From: Undibacterium cyanobacteriorum
GTDB taxonomy: Bacteria; Pseudomonadota; Gammaproteobacteria; Burkholderiales; Burkholderiaceae_D
DNA length: 64,000 nt
Reading direction: 5' to 3'
Assembly: GCF_031326225.1 (NCBI RefSeq)
Contig: NZ_CP133720.1
Coordinates: forward strand, 1,302,001 to 1,366,000
Numbering within the stretch: position 1 is the stretch's first letter; each line of letters starts with the position of its first letter. A program made the translations under genes and the position numbers. Shown here piece after piece: positions 1 through 8,647 of this stretch. The notes below the pieces were generated by a model that was not told the DNA's origin, ran no database searches, and saw only the letters and a list, made by a program, of their open reading frames with translations.

Positions 1-495
1 CATCAGCCGCGCTTTTTGACAGGCGAATTAGTGGAGGCGAATCACATTTTGTTCCAGGTCACGGCCAACGTCGATCTGGATGCCTTGCGTCAGCGTGCAC
101 AGAGTGTCTTGGATGAACTATTACAAAATCCCGATGGCTTTGCGGCGGCCGCTAAGAGCTATTCGAACTGCCCATCGGCTGAGGTAGGGGGCAATCTGGG
201 TCAATTGAGTCGTGGCGAAACCGTGCCAGAGTTTGAAAAACCTGTCTTCTCAGCTGCTGCGCATAGTCTGTTGCCGCGACTAATTGAGACACGTTTTGGT
301 CTCCATATCGTGCAACTCGGACGCAAGGTGGCAGGGCGTTTGATCCCCTTCGAACAAGTTCAACATCAAATTGCCGACGCCATGAAACGGGCGAGCTATG
401 ACCGTGCCTTGCAACAATATCTGAAGGTGTTAGTCGGACAAGCACAGATTAGTGGAATTGAACTGGCGGGGGCAGATGGTCCCTTACTGCAGTGA
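1..495 (+). CDS. PpiC-type peptidyl-prolyl isomerase of the nitrate reductase cluster (5' end outside window)
   Basis: Partial gene: the frame is open to the first base of the window (reads HQPRFLTGELVEANHILF), so the TTG at 16 is unlikely to be the true start. The visible part is a parvulin rotamase domain: the EANHILFQV strand, then the SAEVGGNLGQLSRGETVPEF core and the RFGLHIVQLG strand, which are family landmarks. Parvulins of this type (often named NifM- or PpiC-like) follow narI in many betaproteobacterial nar operons and are thought to help fold or mature nitrate reductase. The neighbours here (hemerythrin, moaA, narXL, narK) support that setting, but narGHJI itself is not in view. Domain assignment is secure; the link to nitrate reductase is inferred from context. 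Confidence 0.85.
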   Translation, partial: HQPRFLTGELVEANHILFQVTANVDLDALRQRAQSVLDELLQNPDGFAAAAKSYSNCPSAEVGGNLGQLSRGETVPEFEKPVFSAAAHSLLPRLIETRFGLHIVQLGRKVAGRLIPFEQVQHQIADAMKRASYDRALQQYLKVLVGQAQISGIELAGADGPLLQ

Positions 496-625
496 ATGAA
501 ACTTGGTAAGTACGGCGTGCCGAATTGGCGGTGACAGCGGTTCACTTGCGTTGGTCATCGCCTGCTTTCGCACCTCGCACTTTGCATCACCTGAGAATAT
601 CAATACAAGTTTGAAGGATAGAAAA

Positions 626-1078
626 ATGTCAGAAGCCATGATGAGATTGGTGAAGCAACATCAAGAATGTGACGATCAACTGAATCGAGTGGAAGCAGCT
701 TTGCAAAAAGCGGATCTGGCTTCAGCTGGCCGGAATTTTCGCTTGTTTAATGAGCAGTTGGAAGATCATTTTCGGCTGGAAGAAGAGCGCTTATTTCCTG
801 CTTTTGAACAAGCTACAGGTATGACCGAGGGTCCAACAGTCGTGATGCGCGCCGAACATCAAGAAATTCGAGCGCTGCGAGATCAGCTCGTCGCCGAGAT
901 CGAGGTGGGAGAACTCGAGTCGGCATTAGCAAGCATCGATACGATGAATGTTTTGATTCAACAGCACAATGTGAAGGAAGAGAACATTCTTTACCCCATG
1001 TGCGGCGGCAGTATCGCGCATCTGAATAAGGTTTTGGGCTTTGGTGGTTGCGGTGGCGTTTGCTCCTGCGCTGTGTAG
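626..1078 (+). CDS. Hemerythrin HHE-domain protein with cysteine-rich tail
   Basis: A 150-residue cytoplasmic four-helix protein. The ATG at 626 is chosen because it opens the conserved domain; the same frame is open further upstream (from 503), but that part shows no domain. Candidate di-iron ligands lie in the HQECDDQ, EDHFRLEEERLFPAF, RAEHQEIRALRD and QHNVKEENILYPM segments, which match the HHE pattern. The C-terminus is glycine/cysteine rich, ending in GGCGGVCSC, with four Cys including the one in PMCGG just before it. HHE proteins near denitrification genes are usually proposed to bind O2 or NO or to take part in iron-sulfur repair. Role here is inferred from position between the PpiC-like gene and the membrane protein. 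Confidence 0.85.
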   Translation: MSEAMMRLVKQHQECDDQLNRVEAALQKADLASAGRNFRLFNEQLEDHFRLEEERLFPAFEQATGMTEGPTVVMRAEHQEIRALRDQLVAEIEVGELESALASIDTMNVLIQQHNVKEENILYPMCGGSIAHLNKVLGFGGCGGVCSCAV

Positions 1079-1265
1079 GCTCAGGAATTGAGAGAAAGAG
1101 CCATAGACGAATCTGCAGACCAAGGTTTCAAATATCGAAGAGCTTGTGGCTTCAACACTTCCAGAACGCACGGCTGCCGCAGCGTGCAAGTATGATGTGT
1201 GAGCATGATGTGCAGTTTATGAAGCTCAATCAATTTTCATTCAATGAGGCTATGGGGGATGCTCG

Positions 1266-2645
1266 GTGCTCGAAGCAGCAAAAATATTACGTTACGACTT
1301 AGCACCACGCCCGGAGATCATATTTGGGTGCATGTTGCCAGCACCTTGGTGCGGTGTTCTGGCAGGCCTGTTGCTGGCATGGATGCCAGACCCACAATTT
1401 CCCTCACGCTTTGCACCACTCACACTATCGTTAACCCATATCATTGCAGTCGCTATGTTGCTGCCGGTGATGATTGGGGCCTTGTTTCAACTCTTTCCCG
1501 TGGTGGCTGGGCAGTCGATTGCAGCGGCTAAGCGGATCGCTCCTTGGGTCGCGATTTCCTGCTTCAGTACGGCTTTGTGTTTGAGTTGGGGCTTCTTTTA
1601 CTCATCGCGTATTGCTTTTATCAGTGCTGGGGTGATTGCCTTGCTCTTGCTGGGGAGTACAGCGATCGCTCTGTTTGATGCGGGACGACGCATGTTCCCG
1701 CTGTTGCGTGTTGACGCAAGCCTGGCCACGCTCGCCACTATTTCACTCCCTATCTCATTGCTACTTCTGTTCGCACTGTTAATGCTGAGCGTGTTGTTGT
1801 CGTGGCTGCAGATCGATTTTATGGCTTTGTTGCAAGCTCACGTGGTATGGGCCTTGGTTGGCCTGTTGGCCTGCTTGGTCGGCGGTGTTGCTGCAACCAC
1901 GGTACCGATGTTTTGGCAAACGGCACGACCTAGTAGGGCTTGGTCGCGCTTTTGGCCGTGTCCTGTTTTCATACTCTGTGCGTTCGTGACATTGGCGAGT
2001 ATGTTTGAACAGTTCAATATGCCCTTGGTATCCGTATTGAGTATTTTGTGTGGTGTGGGTTTGATCTATTTATCGCTCATGCTAAAAAACTTACTCGGTG
2101 CGCGGCGTCGTTTTGATCCGGCGTGGCCATTGTGGGTAGCAAGTGTTTTGTCGTGGATGTTGGCCGCCGTGCTTTGTATGCTATACGTTGGTCGAACTTA
2201 CCTTACTTCGTTGTTTCAGTTGCCTCTGCTACCGCTAATGCCATCCAGCTTGTCATGGGAGTCCATGCCGTGGATGATCGGTGTGCTCGTTTTGATTGGT
2301 GGTGCCGTCTTGCCAATGAACGCGATGATAGGAAAAATCGTGCCTTTTTTGGTATTTCTGCATGTGCGACGCGCCATTCCTATGGGACAAAAAATTCCGA
2401 GTATGCAGATGATTTTGCCACCTGTGTTCTTGCGCTATCAAGCGCGGCTGGTGCTGGTCAGTTTGTGCTTCGCGGTCTTATTGCCCATCGCGCCTTCCAT
2501 TCTGCGGTGGTGTGCAGGCTTGAGTTTCTCCGCATCACAGGCCTTGCTTGCCATCGTCTTGATGCGTTGCCTGTTGAGTTATCGTCGCCAAATTCAGATT
2601 AACCGCAGTGCATCGACCAGTGCCATGCATCCTAGCAAGTTGTGA
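1266..2645 (+). CDS. Polytopic membrane protein of the nar cluster, function unknown
   Basis: A 459-residue, very hydrophobic protein with roughly twelve predicted membrane segments and no signal peptide. The GTG start at 1266 follows a GGGGGA stretch at suitable distance; no better ATG precedes the first membrane segment. Segments such as LTHIIAVAMLLPVMIGALFQ and the later QAHVVWALVGLLAC carry membrane-embedded histidines, which recalls NnrS or haem-copper-oxidase-like membrane proteins found beside nitrate and NO genes, but I cannot identify the family firmly. It lies between the hemerythrin and moaA, so a role in nitrogen-oxide metabolism or stress is the obvious guess. Confidence 0.75.
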   Translation: MLEAAKILRYDLAPRPEIIFGCMLPAPWCGVLAGLLLAWMPDPQFPSRFAPLTLSLTHIIAVAMLLPVMIGALFQLFPVVAGQSIAAAKRIAPWVAISCFSTALCLSWGFFYSSRIAFISAGVIALLLLGSTAIALFDAGRRMFPLLRVDASLATLATISLPISLLLLFALLMLSVLLSWLQIDFMALLQAHVVWALVGLLACLVGGVAATTVPMFWQTARPSRAWSRFWPCPVFILCAFVTLASMFEQFNMPLVSVLSILCGVGLIYLSLMLKNLLGARRRFDPAWPLWVASVLSWMLAAVLCMLYVGRTYLTSLFQLPLLPLMPSSLSWESMPWMIGVLVLIGGAVLPMNAMIGKIVPFLVFLHVRRAIPMGQKIPSMQMILPPVFLRYQARLVLVSLCFAVLLPIAPSILRWCAGLSFSASQALLAIVLMRCLLSYRRQIQINRSASTSAMHPSKL

Positions 2646-2751
2646 TACGCATATCTAATATGTCTTAAGCGTTTTCTGTTGAAGATAGGTTTGAACTCCC
2701 GTCGGGCGGAGCTTATATGATGCTAATTTTTCATGACTCATCGCCTTATTC

Positions 2752-2765
2752 TTGATCCGAATCAA
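2752..2765. promoter_or_regulatory. FNR/Anr/Dnr box upstream of moaA
   Basis: The sequence is TTGAT-CCGA-ATCAA, a perfect match to the FNR consensus TTGAT-N4-ATCAA. Its centre lies about 86 bases upstream of the chosen moaA ATG. A class II arrangement (box at about -41.5) would put the transcription start near position 2800. Anaerobic control by FNR or by the Dnr-like regulator encoded at 7753 is the natural reading. Confidence 0.85.
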
Positions 2766-2844
2766 AATTTATCCCCCAAAAGAACTAGATGATTTAGCTT
2801 GCTGGCCAATTGTGGCGGGCGGCAAAGCTGCGCACAATGGCAGT

Positions 2845-3876
2845 ATGGATACTCAAACTCCCATTCGAAACGAAGCCCGTGTGCTCGACCGTCAGCAAGC
2901 GAATTTGCAGGACAGGTTTGGCCGAAAGATTGATTATCTACGCGTGTCGGTGACGGATAAATGTGATTTGCGCTGTAGCTATTGCATGCCGAAGGGATTC
3001 CGTGGCTTTGAAGAGCCCGAGAACTGGCTGACTTTCGCCGAAATAGAACGAGTGGTAGCAGCCTTTGGTCGCTTAGGCGTGCGTCGAGTTCGGCTGACAG
3101 GCGGTGAGCCGCTGCTTAGACGCGATTTGCCGCGTCTGGTGGGCGCTCTGGCGAGTCATTTAGAGTTGGAAGATATTTCTCTTTCGACCAACGCGACACA
3201 ATTAGAAAAGCATGCACAAGCCCTGTTCGATGCGGGTGTTCGGCGAATCAATGTGAGCCTGGACAGCCTTGATCGTGCCTGTGTACAGAAAATCACGGGC
3301 AGCGATAATCTGGAACAAGTCATGCGTGGACTGCGTTTGGCCAAAGAAATTGGCATGCGCCCAATCAAGCTGAATATGGTCGTGATGCGCGGCGTTAACG
3401 ATCATGAAGTCAGTCGAATGACGGCCTTCTGTATGCGCGAAGGTTTCATCCTCCGCTTTATCGAAGCGATGCCCATGGGCAGCACGGGACAAGCTAGTGC
3501 GTACTGTGATTTAGGGCCGATCCGCGAGCAGTTAGTGCGCGAGTTTGATCTCATCCCCGTCGCGAAAGAATTGGGCGGTGGGCCAGCACGCTATTGGCAG
3601 GCCCGTAATGGTGAAGGCACGATTGGTTTTATTTCACCAATTAGTCAGCATTTTTGCGCGAGCTGTAATCGGGTCCGTTTAGCGGTGGATGGCACCTTGT
3701 ATATGTGCTTAGGTCAGGAAGCTGCTTTCCCATTGCGACCTTACTTGCGCCAAGGGGTAACGGATCAAGCGCTCGAACAATTGTTGTTGCAAGCCATAGA
3801 ACTGAAGCCAGAACGACATGAATTTAACAGCAAGCCACATCAAGTGGTACGATTTATGTCCCAAACGGGTGGCTAG
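2845..3876 (+). CDS. moaA: GTP 3',8-cyclase MoaA (molybdenum cofactor biosynthesis)
   Basis: A radical-SAM enzyme that with MoaC turns GTP into cyclic pyranopterin monophosphate, the first step of molybdenum cofactor synthesis; nitrate reductase needs this cofactor. The N-terminal 4Fe-4S motif is C40-x3-C44-x2-C47 (CDLRCSYCMPKG), the second cluster is built from CASCNRVRL and a later Cys in YMCLG, and the protein ends in the typical Gly-Gly. The frame is open upstream from a TTG at 2752, but that codon sits inside the FNR box, so the ATG at 2845 (343 residues, normal length) is preferred. A moaA copy inside a nar cluster and under FNR control is common in proteobacteria. Confidence 0.95.
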   Translation: MDTQTPIRNEARVLDRQQANLQDRFGRKIDYLRVSVTDKCDLRCSYCMPKGFRGFEEPENWLTFAEIERVVAAFGRLGVRRVRLTGGEPLLRRDLPRLVGALASHLELEDISLSTNATQLEKHAQALFDAGVRRINVSLDSLDRACVQKITGSDNLEQVMRGLRLAKEIGMRPIKLNMVVMRGVNDHEVSRMTAFCMREGFILRFIEAMPMGSTGQASAYCDLGPIREQLVREFDLIPVAKELGGGPARYWQARNGEGTIGFISPISQHFCASCNRVRLAVDGTLYMCLGQEAAFPLRPYLRQGVTDQALEQLLLQAIELKPERHEFNSKPHQVVRFMSQTGG

Positions 3877-3941
3877 GTAGCCTAAATAGATTAAGTTGTC
3901 ACAGAAGCCTGTCTGGTCATAGCAGTAGACAAGGAAAGAAC

Positions 3942-4670
3942 ATGGAAGTCAGAAATATTCATCAATTTATCGAAGGTTTTCAGCGCTTTCAGTCTAAGTA
4001 TTTTTCCGGCGATACGAAACTGTATGACCGATTGAGCAGCGGGCAAAATCCCACGACTTTGCTGGTTGGTTGTTGCGACTCTCGGGTTGACCCCGCTTTG
4101 CTGCTCGATTGCGATCCAGGTGATATCTTTGTGATTCGTAACGTAGCGAACCTCGTGCCACCATGTAATGAAACCGGCAATCAACAAGGTGTGAGTGCGG
4201 CAATTCAATTTGCTGTCGAGGCCTTGAAAGTCGAGCGGATTATCGTCATGGGCCATGAGAAATGTGGCGGGATACGCGCTTTGATGCAAGGCTATCAGCC
4301 TAGTCGTAAGATTGATTTTATTGGGCGTTGGATGCGCATCGTTGAACCGGTCAAGCAGCAAGTCTTAAGTCGCTTGGCGCATTGCAGTGTCGAGGTACAA
4401 AATCATGCTTGTGAACTTGGTGCGATCATTTTGTCACTCAATAATTTGCGCAGTTTTCCGTGGGTGCGCGAGCGCGTCGAAGCAGGTGAACTTGCTTTAC
4501 ACGGCTGGTATTTCGACATGACGAATGGAGCGCTCTTGGCCTATTCTGATCGTACCGATAGTTTTTTGCCGATGGTTTGTCCATTGGGCGTGAGTCATGC
4601 TGATGGTCATGATAGGCTCACAGAACAAGAGGCGCGCGATGTGATGGGCGCGGCGATGTTAGAGATTTGA
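3942..4670 (+). CDS. Beta-carbonic anhydrase
   Basis: A 242-residue cytoplasmic zinc enzyme that interconverts CO2 and bicarbonate. Zinc ligands are visible as C44 (within CCDSR, with the D46/R48 dyad), H105 and C108 (GHEKCGG). It lacks a signal peptide. It lies 65 bases after moaA and 42 bases before narX in the same direction, so it may share a transcript with the nitrate genes, although no functional link between carbonic anhydrase and nitrate respiration is established. Length and motifs are those of the Can/CynT type. Confidence 0.93.
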   Translation: MEVRNIHQFIEGFQRFQSKYFSGDTKLYDRLSSGQNPTTLLVGCCDSRVDPALLLDCDPGDIFVIRNVANLVPPCNETGNQQGVSAAIQFAVEALKVERIIVMGHEKCGGIRALMQGYQPSRKIDFIGRWMRIVEPVKQQVLSRLAHCSVEVQNHACELGAIILSLNNLRSFPWVRERVEAGELALHGWYFDMTNGALLAYSDRTDSFLPMVCPLGVSHADGHDRLTEQEARDVMGAAMLEI

Positions 4671-4712
4671 TGACGACGCCTCTATGATGAGAATTCAAGA
4701 CTTGGTGATGGA

Positions 4713-6686
4713 ATGAGCATAGACCAAACAGCTAATGCGAGAGTTGTAACGGCAAAGGTGGCGCATAGTTCACAGCATATCCCCATGGGTAAAAGGCTGA
4801 CTTTCCGCATTTTGTCGATGACCGCCATCGGTTTGGTGTTGACTCTCGCGGCCATCGCCTACACCTTGCTGCTGTCGTGGCAATTGGAGGGTGGTGGTGC
4901 GGCTATCAACGAGGCCGGTAGTTTGCGTATGCGTTCTTATCGCTTGGTCCAAGTGATCGAACATCCTAGCTCAGAAATTTCCGCCACAAAGGAAGTGATC
5001 GAATTTGATCGGGTCTTGGCAGATTTGCAGCAAGGTGATCCGCGTCGCCCATTGTTCTTGCCGCAAACGGATGCCATTCGAGCGCAGATGCACAATGTGC
5101 TAACAACCTGGCAGAGCAATATGCGCCCGGATCTGGAAGCCTTGATGCGAATTGGTGAGGGCGAACAAAAGCAGTTGGCATTGAAGGCTTACCTACAAAA
5201 GCTGCCGCATTTTGTCGACGACATCAATCGTTTGGTATCTTTGGTGGAAGTGGAATTGGCGGAAAAGACGACGTGGCTAAGATTGTGCCAAACGGCCCTG
5301 ATCTTTATGTCGCTGGCCGCCAGCGTTGCGCTGCTGTATTTGCTCTATCTGTGGATTGTTGGTCCAGTTGCGCGGATGCGCGCTGGTATCGCCAAAATGA
5401 GCCAAGATGAATTAGACGTACGCTTACCGATTGAGACGGAAGATGAGTTTGGTGTGCTAGCACAAGCCTTCAATCATATGGCAGATCACGTCCAGAGCGT
5501 GCATCGCACGTTGGAAGATCGCGTTTCGGAGAAGACGGCGAAGTTGCAGGCGCAAAATCACGAGATGAGCACGCTGTATGAAATCGCCGGATTCTTAGCA
5601 GGCCCGCATGCGATTGAAGAACTGTGCCGTGGATTTTTACATCGCATTATGCAAAGGATGCATGCTGACGGCGGCACAGTACGGATTCTTGATAAGCATA
5701 GCGACAATATGCATATCACGGTGCATGAAGGTGTGCCAGATCATATGATCGAACAAGAACATTGCATTAAAAAAGATGACTGCTTATGTGGTGCGGCCAC
5801 TCAGCAAGGCGTCATTGTGGTGCGGGACTTCCGCATGCTCGATCAGCAAAAACGTTATCGCTGTGCAGAGGAAGGATATGTCTCACTGGCGGTGTTTCAG
5901 ATTCTGGCACGCGAACAAGTACTGGGAACATTTTCTCTACACTTTCTCAAAGAACGTTTAGTCACAATAGAAGAACGACGTTTACTTGAAACACTTGGCA
6001 AGAATCTCGGTGCAGCGATTGAAAATCAACGTTTGATCGCCAAGGAAAAAGAGTTCGCTGTTTCGCAGGAACGTAATTTGCTGGCGCAGGGTTTGCACGA
6101 TAGCATTGCGCAAGGTTTGAATTTTTTGAATCTTCAGGTGCAGATGCTCGACGATGCGCTCAAACGTAGTGATCTGTCTGAAATTGCTGACATTTCGCCT
6201 TTACTCAAGGCGGGTGTGCAAGAGAGTTATGAAGATGTACGTGAGCTCTTGTTGAACTTCCGTACCCGTTTGCAAGACAGTAATCTCGAGGGCGAAATGC
6301 GCAATGTGGTGGCGAAGTTCCAACGCCAAACTGGCGTGCATACGACGATCGATTTCCGCGGCACCGGGGCGCCATTGGCACCTGAACAGCAACTGCAAGT
6401 GCTTTTTATTTTACAAGAAGCTCTGTCGAATGTGCGTAAGCACGCTCAGGCCAGCGAAGTGAATGTGGTGGTGGAAAATGAGCGTGACTTTAGCCTCCGC
6501 GTCAGGGATAACGGCGCAGGTTTTGCCATGGAAGATGTGGCATTGAAGGGTGAAGGACATGTCGGTTTGCGTATTATGCAAGAGCGCGCCCAACGTTTGT
6601 CGGCACAGTTTGAGATCCAAAGTGAAAGTGGAACAGGTACGACCATTCACCTGCGCTTACAACGTACAGAGCGCTTAGTCGCATAA
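4713..6686 (+). CDS. narX: Nitrate/nitrite sensor histidine kinase NarX
   Basis: Membrane sensor of the NarX/NarQ type, 657 residues. Membrane helix 1 is at about 30-56, followed by the periplasmic nitrate-binding P-box (INEAGSLRMRSYRL, 65-78), a four-helix sensor, helix 2 at about 190-218, a HAMP domain (about 211-264), a GAF-like central region with a cysteine cluster (C351, C357, C359, C384), a HisKA_3 domain with phospho-accepting H462 (GLHDSIAQGL) and an HATPase domain (N-box around N573, then DNGAGF and GHVGLR). The ATG at 4713 has only a modest Shine-Dalgarno. It is followed 19 bases later by narL, its response regulator. Confidence 0.95.
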   Translation: MSIDQTANARVVTAKVAHSSQHIPMGKRLTFRILSMTAIGLVLTLAAIAYTLLLSWQLEGGGAAINEAGSLRMRSYRLVQVIEHPSSEISATKEVIEFDRVLADLQQGDPRRPLFLPQTDAIRAQMHNVLTTWQSNMRPDLEALMRIGEGEQKQLALKAYLQKLPHFVDDINRLVSLVEVELAEKTTWLRLCQTALIFMSLAASVALLYLLYLWIVGPVARMRAGIAKMSQDELDVRLPIETEDEFGVLAQAFNHMADHVQSVHRTLEDRVSEKTAKLQAQNHEMSTLYEIAGFLAGPHAIEELCRGFLHRIMQRMHADGGTVRILDKHSDNMHITVHEGVPDHMIEQEHCIKKDDCLCGAATQQGVIVVRDFRMLDQQKRYRCAEEGYVSLAVFQILAREQVLGTFSLHFLKERLVTIEERRLLETLGKNLGAAIENQRLIAKEKEFAVSQERNLLAQGLHDSIAQGLNFLNLQVQMLDDALKRSDLSEIADISPLLKAGVQESYEDVRELLLNFRTRLQDSNLEGEMRNVVAKFQRQTGVHTTIDFRGTGAPLAPEQQLQVLFILQEALSNVRKHAQASEVNVVVENERDFSLRVRDNGAGFAMEDVALKGEGHVGLRIMQERAQRLSAQFEIQSESGTGTTIHLRLQRTERLVA

Positions 6687-6705
6687 ACAACAAGGATAGA
6701 GACGC

Positions 6706-7350
6706 ATGAGCATTAAGATTTTATTGGTCGACGATCACACGCTTTTTCGCAGTGGCATACGCTTGATTTTGCAGCGTAATCCTGAGTTTGAGATCGTCGG
6801 TGAGGCGTCCGATGGTTTGGAGGGCGTCAAGCGTGCCAAACAACTTAAGCCTGATGTGGTTTTGATGGATCTGAACATGCCTGGCTTGTCCGGTCTGGAA
6901 GCGATGCAGTTGATCGTCGAAGATGTGCCCAGTACGGCGGTCTTGATGTTGACGGTGTCTGAAGAAGCGGAGGACTTGGCGACGGCCCTGCGCAGCGGTG
7001 CACGCGGCTACTTGCTGAAGAATATTGAAGCCGATTATTTGACCAATGCCATTAAAAAAGCTGCTGCGGGTGAAGCCGTGATTGCCGAAGCCATGACTGG
7101 TAAGCTTGTGATGCAATTCCGCACTGGGCAGAATCAAGCGCCAACCACGGAAAAAGAAAAACTCACACCACGTGAACGTGAAACCATGGTCTGCCTCGCT
7201 CGAGGAGAGAGCAACAAAGAGATCGCTCGCCATCTCGATGTGGCTGAAAGCACGGTCAAGATTCATGTGCAGAATATCCTGAAAAAATTGAATTTAACCA
7301 GTCGTGTACAAATTGCAGTGTATGCCGTCGAGCATGGCTTAGATAAATAA
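6706..7350 (+). CDS. narL: Nitrate/nitrite response regulator NarL
   Basis: A 214-residue two-domain regulator: receiver domain with acidic pocket D9-D10, phospho-acceptor D55 (LMDLNMPG) and K105, then a LuxR-type helix-turn-helix at about 148-208 (LTPRERETMVCLARGESNKE onward). It pairs with narX immediately upstream. In enterobacteria NarL binds heptamers of the form TACYYMT; a possible inverted pair of such sites is seen before narK at 8648-8668. Confidence 0.95.
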   Translation: MSIKILLVDDHTLFRSGIRLILQRNPEFEIVGEASDGLEGVKRAKQLKPDVVLMDLNMPGLSGLEAMQLIVEDVPSTAVLMLTVSEEAEDLATALRSGARGYLLKNIEADYLTNAIKKAAAGEAVIAEAMTGKLVMQFRTGQNQAPTTEKEKLTPRERETMVCLARGESNKEIARHLDVAESTVKIHVQNILKKLNLTSRVQIAVYAVEHGLDK

Positions 7351-7752
7351 TTCTCCGCAGCTTCTTTTTCTGTTGCTGTTGTTGCTCTAGCTATTGTTGT
7401 GGCCATAGGCCACTCCTCAGTATTTCTTATCTTTTGTACCCGCACATTGATAGCCCTTAACTACGTCGTTTGGCGTATAGGCTTCGATGAAAAAACTTTC
7501 TACACTCGAATCGTTGTTGAATTCGTCAAATGGTGAGCGAGGGAAGCGAGTTTAGATGCGGGCAATATGAATCCTTGGCTTTGATTCATCGATTTTGAAT
7601 AGTCGGTTTTGTACATCTGCATCGATTTCCTCCAATATAGAACTTGTCACTCTCAAAGAACTTGAAGAGTCAGCAAGCAAGCTCACACCACGATATCAGG
7701 CGCGATCGGTAGCCGTGATCGCATATGGAGATGTTTTTTCGAGGTGACTAGG
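7351..7752. other. Intergenic region between narL and the Dnr-like regulator
   Basis: About 400 bases without a convincing gene. A short perfect stem GTGGCC-ATA-GGCCAC at 7399-7413 lies 49 bases after narL but lacks a following T-run, so it is at best a weak terminator. No clear FNR box was found, though a half site TTGAT occurs at 7581. The GAGGTG just before the next ATG is a good ribosome-binding site. Confidence 0.5.
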
Positions 7753-8499
7753 ATGGATAAGATTAAGATCGAATTATTACTCGCGAATCAAAGCCTGTTT
7801 CAAGGTATTTCGCCTTTTGAATTGGAAAGTTTGAAGCGTGACGTGCAGAGGGTGGAATTGGATAAAGGTCTTTGCCTTTTCCAAAAAGGCGATCAAGCCG
7901 ATGCTTGTTATATTTTGGTGTATGGCTTGTTGAAGTTAGCGATCCCATCCACGACCGGCAGTGACAAGGTGCTTGAACTGATTCGTCCTGGACAATGCTT
8001 TGGCGAAGCCATGATCTTCCTCGAGGAAACCTATCCTTTTTACGCTGAGACTTTGGAGTCTTCGCTGTTCTTACGTATCCCAAGGAATGCGCTGTTTAAG
8101 TTGCTAGAGCAATCACCGTCTATTGCACGGCAGATGATGACAGGCTTGTCTTATCGTCTGCTCGGCTTTATTCGTAGTCTAGAGCGACAATCAAGTCACA
8201 ATGCCATGCACAGGGTGATTGATTACTTGTTGCAGGCGGCACAAGCACAGGAGTCATTGGAAATACGACTTGAGCTCAAGAAAAATGTGGTGGCCTCCTT
8301 GCTTAACTTGACGCCGGAAACTTTCTCGCGCATGTTGCATCAGCTCGGCGAAGAAGGCTTGATCCAAGTACGAGCTTCGCGTATTACCTTGTATTGCGGT
8401 GATGCATTGCGTCGCTTTCAAATACACTATGATGAACAAGAACTTGCTTCAGGGCGTGGCGCGCGCGCTCAGCGGCTGAGTATTCCCGCCTTTCATTAA
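7753..8499 (+). CDS. Crp/Fnr-family regulator of the Dnr/NnrR type
   Basis: A 248-residue cytoplasmic regulator: cyclic-nucleotide-type sensor domain (about 14-130, with the FQKGDQADACYILVYG strand pattern and a GQCFGEAM glycine turn), dimerisation helix (about 130-165), and a C-terminal helix-turn-helix whose recognition helix is in LNLTPETFSRMLHQLGEEG. The ETFSRxL recognition helix matches FNR/Dnr-like proteins that bind TTGAT-N4-ATCAA. There is no N-terminal Cys cluster like that of FNR, so NO sensing through haem, as in Dnr, is more likely than O2 sensing through 4Fe-4S. ATG 7753 is chosen over the in-frame GTG at 7744 because GAGGTG is placed correctly for it. Confidence 0.88.
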   Translation: MDKIKIELLLANQSLFQGISPFELESLKRDVQRVELDKGLCLFQKGDQADACYILVYGLLKLAIPSTTGSDKVLELIRPGQCFGEAMIFLEETYPFYAETLESSLFLRIPRNALFKLLEQSPSIARQMMTGLSYRLLGFIRSLERQSSHNAMHRVIDYLLQAAQAQESLEIRLELKKNVVASLLNLTPETFSRMLHQLGEEGLIQVRASRITLYCGDALRRFQIHYDEQELASGRGARAQRLSIPAFH

Positions 8500-8542
8500 G
8501 CCGATAGGTTTCAGCAATATTTCTCTCACACGATATTTTCTC

Positions 8543-8582
8543 TTCAGCCGATTGAGTCAAGGAACTAGTTCTTTCGGCTGAA
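8543..8582. repeat. Nested inverted repeat downstream of the Dnr-like gene
   Basis: A 9-bp perfect inverted repeat (TTCAGCCGA at 8543-8551 with TCGGCTGAA at 8574-8582) encloses a 10-bp palindrome GAACTAGTTC (8562-8571). No U-tract follows, so it is not a classic terminator. It could be a factor-independent transcript end, a protein-binding site or an RNA leader for narK. Confidence 0.5.
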
Positions 8583-8647
8583 GCAGCACTCCTTCTGCTG
8601 CACTTGCGGCACCCAAACGAAGAATTTCATATTGGCCCTGACTTCTC

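Noticed and set aside
503..625. N-terminal extension of the hemerythrin from 503
   Set aside because: No domain or signal character; ATG 626 opens the HHE domain directly.
2752..2844. N-terminal extension of MoaA from TTG 2752
   Set aside because: The codon lies in a perfect FNR box and the extension is not conserved-looking; ATG 2845 gives normal length.
6721..7266. 181-codon minus-strand frame opposite narL
   Set aside because: Antisense shadow of a clearly coding gene with no recognisable domain.
7399..7413. GTGGCC-ATA-GGCCAC as terminator of narL
   Set aside because: Only six pairs and no T-run; noted within the intergenic entry only.
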